Assembly (NCBI RefSeq): GCF_002288925.2
Contig: NW_022098076.1
Coordinates: 91,605,933 to 91,669,932, forward strand
Origin: Delphinapterus leucas
Taxonomy: Eukaryota; Chordata; Mammalia; Artiodactyla; Monodontidae
DNA length: 64,000 nucleotides
Direction of reading: 5' to 3'
Shown: one piece after another, positions 56,877-64,000 of the stretch
Layout: each line of letters starts with the position of its first letter
How positions within the stretch are numbered: position 1 is the stretch's first letter
The notes under the pieces: model-generated
Database searches by the model: none
Told to the model about the DNA's origin: nothing
Seen by the model: the letters and a program-made list of their open reading frames with translations, nothing else
Translations under genes and position numbers: made by a program

Positions 56877-59774
56877 TGTTTGACTTTTTAAATTTCAAGT
56901 TTCAAGGGAATGTTTTGCCTCCTTAATTGGCTCTGTGGTTGGAAAAGAGGTTCCTTACACTTCCCTTCAAATTTTGAATCCACTCATCTATGAACTCTTA
57001 TATAGGAATTTCATCTGTGTTGTAGAATAGAGTTGAAGATAGACACCACATTCAGATGTAGGGAATCTCTATATTTTGAGCTTTGGACGTGGCATAAAGG
57101 CAACTCACGGATTCCATTTGGTCAGACTGCACGCTTGCCCCAACAACATTCCCTTCTTCAGCATCTCTTCAGCCCTGCGGCTGAAGCATCGCGCTGTTGG
57201 ACTCACTTAGCAGGGGAACACTTCTCCGTTGTTAAGGGCTGGGTTTCAGAATGCCTTGCATGTCTGCATTCCACACGGGCAGAGGGATCCCTGCAGAACT
57301 TGTCAGTCATGACAGTGATTGAAAAAGAGGAATGTTTTCTCTTGGATTTGAGCCAAGACACAGGAATCCAGCCGTGCCAACTGCGTTCATAGGCCATCTT
57401 CTGTGGGACGGGTCCCCTCCCCCCTGACCATGTACTCCCCAATCTCTGCGTTCACTTAGAATCCTGGAACGCCAGCTGAAAGGGACCTCAGAAACATCTA
57501 GTCCTATAGCCTGTGTTTCCAGATGAGGAAGATGAGGCCCGGGAAAGGCAGAAGGAGCACAGCAGGCAGTGAAACCCTGCACTGGGGTGGGTTTCTGTTT
57601 TTGACATTGCCCTGGTTCCCACAACCTGTGGAATTATTATTTGCCATTTATAGATAAACCACAGCAACAAAAATGTCAGGGAGCTGGAGTGACTTGCCCA
57701 AGTTGAAAGGTAGATATTCTTGGTGTAGGATTCAAAGGAGGTCCCTCCAGCGCGTGCATGCATTCAATCACTCATTCATTCATTCAGGTATTCCCTGAGC
57801 TCCTTCTCAGGGACAGTGAAACAGACTGTGAGGAAACCTGGGAAATCCCTTCTCTCGAGGACACAGACGGCTGGCCGCTCTTCTGTTCTGAACCCCCCCC
57901 GCAATGTCAAGGTTTCCTGCAGTTGTGAACTACACTTGTGTTTTTCTTTCTTGCTTTACACAGTCATCTTCTCTGAGGAACCAGCTCTCAGCCCAGCACA
58001 GAACGATGCCCAAAGCCCCATCTTCTTGTACGTTTACCTGATGCTGGAGGGGACCCCCAGCATGTTGAAACTGAACTTGTTGGCGCCTCACCTTTCACAC
58101 ACAGAAAGCATCTGGCCCAGAGTGGAGCATTTAGCAGCACTCTCCTTGTTCCCATCTCCCCATCTCTGGTCCTGTGCTCACCAGGGACAATGGCATCGCC
58201 ACGCACCTGCCTCCCTCACCTGAGGTCGGGCTCTGCATCCATATTCATTGGTCTCTACTGTTGATCCCATTGATGCCAGCTCAGAAACGTCCCCTGCCCC
58301 AGCCTGTGGCCCCCACTCCTGGGACCACTGCCCAGCCCTTGCCTCAGGGCTTCTTGGTGGCGAGTGGGCCCATCAGCCCTGTGTGGGGAGGAGGATCCAG
58401 CCCACCTGGACACCTAAGGGATGTCACCAGCCAGGTGAGGCTGCAAGGCAGAGAGGACCTTTCTTCCTGCGCTCATCCTGGCCCTGTAGAAAAAGAAGCG
58501 TTTCCTCTTTTATTGTATTTGTTCACAGGGGAGATCTGAAGACTTGAAGTTTTCCCTCCTCCATCCCCAAAGTCTGCCCTTCTGAGCCTTGGCATGCCCC
58601 TGCTTGAATCAGGTGGACATGGGGCTTCTGCAGCAGCCTCCTGAGTGAGCCGTGGGCCCAGATGACCCACCGGGCTGGAGATGGGGAGTCCTCACTGGAA
58701 GGTGAGCAGTGATGACTGTGGCCAGAACATTGCTGGACGGCCTCTGCCCTGCACACTGGACGGTCCCTCCAGCGGCCTGAATCCCACCGCTAGGCAGGTG
58801 GCGGAGGGACTGGAGGCATAGGAGATGCTGGATAACAATCTCCTGAAGGTGTCAAGTTGCCAGGCAGGGAAGAGGTTGAGAGGGAAACTTGCTGGACAGG
58901 AAGGCAGGGCTGTGGGAGAGGTAGACGCTGTCACCTCGCATGGACCGGCCGTCCCGTCGGGGCTCTGAGGGTGGCGTTCGGGTGGGCCTGCCGCACGGGT
59001 GAACCGGGATGGGCAGTTACTTCTCGCCTATGGGAACCTTTGATTCCCCTCCCCCCCGCCATCTCTGCCAGGACACCTGACATTCCGGGGTCTGGAGCAG
59101 CAGGTGGTTCAGTGCCCCCAGGGTGCACCCACCACCAGCCCGGTGCTGCGCCAGGGCCCCTCCGGTGAGGTTTTTAGGTCAAGGAAGGCAGTTAATTTGG
59201 AAAAGGGCTGAGAAAAGAAGATCTCATCCTCTTGACGTGAGATTCACGATCAAGGTAAGGAAAGAGAAAAGGGACGCTCCTAAGAGCAAAAAGCATCTTG
59301 GGGGAGCATCTCTTTGGGAGGCCCCTGAGGGATCCAGTTCCCCTGCACAGGAGCCCCGCAAAGTGCCTGGAGTCCAGAGGGCTCTGAAGACCCAGAACTG
59401 CAGGGGCCGCTGAGAGGCCTGGGGAGCAGGGGTCCGCTCCCTGCCGCTCCGCAGCCTCTGACCCCAGCCTTCCTCTGAGTCTCCTCCACCCGGACATCCG
59501 GGCACCGTCCCCCTGCCCCTCAGGCGGAGCAGAGAGCCTACTGGTACCCAGACCCCACACACCATTGCAGTCAGATCTGGGCACTTAATTCTCTGCATCG
59601 TTCACCTGGGCAAACAGCACGGCCAGTGCGAGGAAAGCATGAGGTGGAGGTGCGGTTACACCTTGCGGAGCTTGGGTACAATTGGGTCGGTGTCCTCCCT
59701 CCCCCAGCCCCTCCCCACGCCCGGCCCCTGTGCCGCGTGGCTCCAGTTTCATGGCCTTGATGCCTCTTCTCAAC
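56877..59774. other. Stretch with no gene recognised; MIR-like piece near 57,480-57,730
   Basis: GGACCTCAGAAACATCTAGT, TTCCAGATGAGGAAGATGAG and GAGTGACTTGCCCAAGTTGA near 57,480-57,710 recall antisense MIR-like sequence. A TCATTCATTCATTC tract lies at 57,770-57,785. 58,930-59,060 is CpG-rich. Open frames up to 135 codons on both strands, no domain. Confidence 0.5.
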
Positions 59775-59782
59775 CTCTAAAC

Positions 59783-60009
59783 CAGGGGTCCTCAAACTAT
59801 GGCCCTCAGGCCAAATCTTGCCCTGGCCTCTTTTGGTTAATAAAGTTTTATTGGGTCACAGCCATGTCCGCTGTGCACGCTTCTGCATCGTCTCTACGTC
59901 TGCTTCCACGCCACACAGCAGAGATGAGTAGTTGCGACAGAGACGGATGCCCACAAAGCCTAAAATATGCGCCATATGGCCCTTCACAGAGGAAGTTTGC
60001 TGGTCCCTG
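59783..60009 (-). mobile_element. hAT-type MITE (MER58-like) with 8-bp target duplication
   Basis: 227 bp, ends CAGGGGTCCTCAAACTATGG and GAAGTTTGCTGGTCCCTG (imperfect inverted repeats). The interior has AATAAAGTTTTATTGGGTCA, GAGTAGTTGCGACAGAGACG and GCCTAAAATATGCGCCATAT. It is flanked by CTCTAAAC (59,775-59,782) and CTCTATAC (60,010-60,017), an 8-bp target duplication with one mismatch, fitting the hAT preference for CTCTAGAC-like sites. It is in the opposite orientation to the copy at 10,100. Confidence 0.88.
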
Positions 60010-60060
60010 CTCTATACTCATAGCATCTGGGATGCCTCCAGATTTGTCATCTTGGCTTTT

Positions 60061-60124
60061 CTTTCTTCCTTTCTTCCTTCCTTCCTTCCTTCCCTCCCTC
60101 CTTCCTTCCTTCCTTCCTTCCTTC
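60061..60124. repeat. (CTTC)n array
   Basis: Tetranucleotide TTCC/CTTC array with a few CCCTCC interruptions, about 64 bp, reading GGAA on the reverse strand. Confidence 0.95.
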
Positions 60125-60562
60125 TTCTCTCTTGGTGGGTGATCTCTTTAACATTATGACACCTTTTTTTTTTTTTTACCATGTTAATTGCCCCCAAATC
60201 TAAACTCTAGTCTTCCTCTCAAAGCCCAGACTTACCTTTACAAGAACTCATTGACTACATTCAACATGTCTAAACTCAAACCCTTTGTCATTTTCCCTGT
60301 GTCTCCTCGTCTGGATTGCCCTATTTTGGATAACAGCAGATCCCGTTCCCAGAGCTCAAACACTGTAGTCAGTCGTCTTTGCTGGGTCCCTTATACTCTC
60401 CTGCGTTTTCTGTCTAATCTGATAAAGTCCTTGTCACTGTCCATTCCTGCAGGAGAGGAGATATGTCCTCCTCACAGGGTTGGGAAGTGGAGAGAGAATG
60501 GTTTAATTCTTGTAAAATACTCAGCACTAGGTGGGCACAGAGAAAGGATTCTGTTATCCATC
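60125..60562. other. Unique DNA between two tetranucleotide arrays
   Basis: Includes T13 at 60,165-60,177. A 212-codon plus frame starts here (60,188-60,826) and runs through the GGAT array; it has no domain and the array-derived Gly/Trp run is an artefact. Confidence 0.5.
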
Positions 60563-60614
60563 TGGATGGATGGGTGGACGGGTGGGTGGACGGGTGGATG
60601 GGTGGGTGGATGGG
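60563..60614. repeat. (GGAT/GGGT/GGAC)n array
   Basis: About 13 tetranucleotide units GGAT, GGGT and GGAC in mixed order. Confidence 0.9.
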
Positions 60615-61345
60615 ACGTGTACGCCAGCTACGTGAGGTTTGCTATGGGTGGGGATGTCATGAGAACTCTGCTTTGGGAACTCATTGGGGCAGCAGAGTAT
60701 ATAATAGTGCAGAGAGAGACAGGAGGTTGGCAGGAGGATTGGAAAAGTATTTCCGTATCCCAGATTAATAACATCCTACCTACTAACCCAGGATGGCAAA
60801 CGTGTGAATGGAAACAAGAAAAATGAGCCAGGAAGATATCTGGAGCCGCGGGCAGTGACCAATGCTTTATCAGGCAGAGTAGAAAAACAAAGCAGGGAGT
60901 GAATGAGCGACTCAGCAAAGGTGACCCCAGGGTTTCAGCTCTGGAACTGGAGCTGCCATTCACCGGAAGAGGGTAATCCAGAAGAGAAGTAGGTTTGGGG
61001 AAAATGATAGAGTTTGAGTTCAGGCATGCCGAGTTTAGTAAACACATTCTTATAAAAGTACCACGTGTTCTACAAAGTGATTTAAGGCAGTTTACAAAAC
61101 TACAGGCCGTGCAAGCAAAGGAGGTTAGGAAACTGGGCTATTGGGAAACAAGATGAAACTTGTGAGGTTTCTGGAAGTCAGCCTAGGAGCCTCTCCTAGC
61201 TTTTCAACAGTCAGAACAAAGGGGAGACCCATCCACCCCACGGGGCTTGCAGGGGCGGGAAGGAATGCATTCATGCTTGGAGCAGCCCTGGGAGGGCAGA
61301 GAAGACCCATAAATACTCACTCTTCCTTTACTATTAAATTCTCTT
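60615..61345. other. Unique DNA, no gene recognised
   Basis: Nothing supportable. Confidence 0.5.
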
Positions 61346-61354
61346 TATTTATTT

Positions 61355-61566
61355 ATTATTATTATTATTATTTTGCAGTACGCGGGCCTCTCACTGCTGC
61401 GGCCTCTCCCGTTGCGGAGCACAGGCTCCGGACGCGCAGGCTCAGCGGCCATGGCTCATGGGCCCAGCCGCTCCGCGGCGTGTGGGATCTTCCCGGACCG
61501 GGTCACGAACCCGTGTCCCCTGCATTGGCAGGCGGACTCTCAACCACTGCGCCACCAGGGAAGCCC
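61355..61566 (-). mobile_element. CHR-type SINE, full length
   Basis: Antisense, with an ATT-repeat tail (61,355-61,373) in place of poly(T). The body runs from TACGCGGGCCTCTCACTGCT to the head GCGCCACCAGGGAAGCCC. Flanks TATTTATTT (61,346-61,354 and 61,567-61,575) are an identical target duplication. Well preserved, similar to the copies at 47,665 and 56,654. Confidence 0.94.
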
Positions 61567-61575
61567 TATTTATTT

Positions 61576-61649
61576 TTTTTATATATGCATTATCCACCTG
61601 ATAGAGGGTTAAGCTTCTTGAGGGGAGGGGCTGTGTCTCATTGCCAGTG

Positions 61650-61686
<37 letters not shown>

Positions 61687-63660
61687 CCTCCCCCCACCTC
61701 CCACCAGGTCTAGCACACACTGTCACAATTCACTGAATGGAGTAGTTGAGGCTGGAGGATAATTGAAAAAATGACCTGTAACCTCTTAGGTTGGATCCTT
61801 CCTGCACATGTGCTTCTGGCGCGAAAGGGAAGTCCCTGATGTGATGAGAACCCAGCAACAGTTCGGCTCCGGGACTAGCCCCCCTCCATTCATCTCCACC
61901 ACGCCCCCCTCCCCAGTGCACATGTGCAAACCTCGGCACATTGCTGGAAACAGAAATGAATGGGTGTTCTGGGGGCAGAGCGAAGATTTATAAAGCCTGT
62001 TGAAGGTTTTATGTAGTGTGCAATCATTTCTCATTTTATTTACTCGGGCTTTTCCTTAGCAGTGAGCACCCAAAGCCATGCTTAATTTAATAATGTATTT
62101 GCTTATCATATACTGTGAATTCCAATCCTAAAATCTAGAATTGGTACTGGAAGTTGGCAGAGGTAAACACATCCTGTGTCATCCCTTCAGAACCGGCAAT
62201 TCTGGACGTCAAATAGTGGATGTGACATGAATTTTTAAATTATTACTCTTGCTATCTGCGTGGGCATTTTATAATTGAAGATTAGTAAATTTTTTATTTA
62301 AAAAGATTTTTAGGTCTTTATACGTGCATCTAGTTCTATTTTTAGGTTACTTGAAGATTGATTTTTGAATAGTAAGTACTTGCAATAATTACTTATACTT
62401 TTCCAAAATTTTTTGAGAGGGGCACAACTTTTGCTGGGGGTTCAGGGTAACTGTATTTAACCAGGTTTCTGTTTGTAGATGGAAAGATTCATCCGCCACC
62501 CCAGGAATGAGGCCTGGGTATTATTACTTGTCCTGCAATGTCCAATTTGGCCTTTGATCTTTGGGGCCACTGTTAATTTTATGGTTTACACAATTCAAAG
62601 TGTCAGACAACTGTGCAGTGCTTGCTCAGGAAAGAAAACCAGAGCAGAACTGCCTCTGCTGCCCAGCTGCCCTCCTTAACAAGCCTCTCTAGGGATACAA
62701 ATATTTGCACAGCAAATTGCACAGCAAATTCTAAGGCTATGTAAGCAACTGCAATTCTCCTTCGGGGTGCCCGAGACACTCAGGCATCCTGGCTACCTGC
62801 CTGGAAAGGTAGAGGTGGACGATCCATCCTCTTTGACTGGCCTTGAGGTGCTCTGTACACACCAGAACAAAAGGACAAAAATATTCTGCTCTCTGTGAGA
62901 AGCACGTAGATCAGTGTTCTTCCCGGGATAATTGGTAGAAAATCTCTAGGGTGATTTGTTGCAGATATATTCCTTGTGTTGTGTGTGTGTTAAATGCACC
63001 ACTTCTGCTTTAACCCAAGTTTATTGTGTGTTTAATCTTAAGGATGGGTCCCTAGAGTCTCAACATCCAGGAGGGCACCCACAAGTCCACCAAGGGTTGC
63101 TGTTATCATTGTCCTTGTTACTATCATTAAAAATTTTTCTTTTTACATTCTCTTCCATTATAGGTTTTTACAAAGTCCCTGTCTCTTGTGCAGTGTCACG
63201 GTGCGGCTGTGACTTTCCCCAGCAACAGACAGTGGATTCCCCGCCCAGTCTAGGCTGCCCTGCCCTTCAATTTGAAAACGACTCTCGCACAGAAGTGGAC
63301 TGATTGTACTACCCCTTGTCTCTAGTGGTGGTGGTGCCCCACTGGCTTGTGTCCGGATCATTACGGAAAACTGGCTACTCTGGGCGGGCCCAGGGATGGA
63401 CTGGGGAGCCTGACAGGAGTCCTACAGACAAATAGAGGGCAGCCTCCACCTAGGCTGTACTTGGACATCTGTCCTCGGGGTAACTCCTGCTGGGAGATCG
63501 GTGTGTGATTTGGATAGAAAAACATGTGAGTTGTCAGCAGCGTATAAATTTCCATGCCTCTGATGGGATCATGAATGATTTTGTGGCTGAAGTCTCATGA
63601 TCTGTGCAGCCAGCAGGCTATGGACCATGGAATTTTACAGTCCCGGGGGAAGGGCATCTT
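61576..63660. other. Stretch with no gene recognised
   Basis: Contains the CT microsatellite listed below. Otherwise AT-rich unique DNA with open frames under 116 codons and no domain. The pair CAGCAAATTGCACAGCAAAT near 62,710 is a 12-bp direct repeat. Confidence 0.5.
61655..61682. repeat. (CT)14 microsatellite
   Basis: Pure CT dinucleotide run within a C/T-rich tract. Confidence 0.95.
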
Positions 63661-63667
63661 TTAAATT

Positions 63668-64000
63668 TAATTTTATCTTATTTTAAATTTTATTGAAATA
63701 TAGTTGATTTACAATGTTGTGTTAGTTTCAGGTATACAGCAAAGTGATTCAGTTATATATGTATGTGTGTGTATATATATAGACGCACACACACATATTC
63801 TTTTTCAGATTCTTTTCCTTTTATAGGTTATTACAAGATATTGAGTAGAGTTCCCTGTGCTCTGCAGTAGGTCCTTGTTGGTTGTCTATTTTATATATAG
63901 CGGTGTGTATCTGTTAATCCCATACTCCTAATTTATCCCTCCCCCTCCCCCTTCCCCTTTGGTAACTGTAAGTTTGTTTTCTATGTCTGTGAGTCTATTT
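63668..64000 (-). mobile_element. L1 3'UTR, runs off the right edge
   Basis: Antisense L1 3' end: TTGAAATATAGTTGATTTAC, GTTAGTTTCAGGTATACAGC, GGTTATTACAAGATATTGAG, CCCTGTGCTCTGCAGTAGGT and GGTAACTGTAAGTTTGTTTT. An internal TG/TA-rich expansion (63,756-63,797) distinguishes it from the copies at 7,200 and 13,286. Any ORF2 part would lie beyond the window. Confidence 0.92.

Noticed and set aside
60188..60826. 212-codon plus-strand frame as a gene
   Set aside because: It runs through a tetranucleotide array giving a Gly/Trp-rich stretch, has no homology I recognise and no splice or promoter context.

Overview
This is a piece of a mammalian nuclear genome, most likely a cetacean (dolphin or whale). 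The main evidence is repeated copies of a tRNA-derived SINE of the CHR (cetacean-hippo-ruminant) type, whose tRNA-like head carries box A and box B, together with L1 elements of the cetartiodactyl kind. No BovB-derived (Bov-tA/ART2A) ruminant repeats are seen. Species assignment is inference from repeat content only. Old mammal-wide repeats (MIR, L2, MER5A, MaLR LTRs, old L1M) form the background.

I found no host protein-coding gene or exon I can defend. The only recognisable coding sequences are broken L1 ORF1 and ORF2. The other open frames are short, overlap on both strands, lack recognisable domains, and often lie in GC-rich or tandem-repeat DNA. The window therefore reads as intergenic or deep intronic DNA.

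Layout: 1-4774 is an antisense L1 with a complete CpG-rich 5'UTR, a frameshifted ORF1 and an ORF2 with two nonsense codons; its 3' half lies off the left edge. 6.2-8.2 kb holds a MaLR-type LTR, a CA microsatellite, an L1 3'UTR fragment and a CHR SINE. 10.1-14.2 kb is a hAT MITE followed by an old L1 that was split by an ERV LTR and by a younger L1 fragment. 14-32 kb is mostly unannotatable DNA with a SINE, an L1M 3' end, a MER5A and a second MaLR-type LTR. 32.9-33.9 kb is a third MaLR-type LTR carrying a nested SINE and a nested solo ERV LTR. 34-50 kb holds GT-rich tracts, MIRs, an L1 3' end with two poly(A) tracts, two related solo LTRs (one interrupted by a SINE), a palindromic MITE, a SINE on the plus strand and an L2.

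The most striking structure is at 50.1-56.8 kb. A 26/28-bp alternating purine-pyrimidine minisatellite abuts a 3,219-bp head-to-tail tandem duplication whose two copies look identical. Its single novel junction lies inside a CHR SINE. From 57 kb to the end are a hAT element with a matching 8-bp target duplication, tetranucleotide arrays, a further SINE and an L1 3'UTR running off the right edge.

No multi-gene system is present; the interest is structural and evolutionary.
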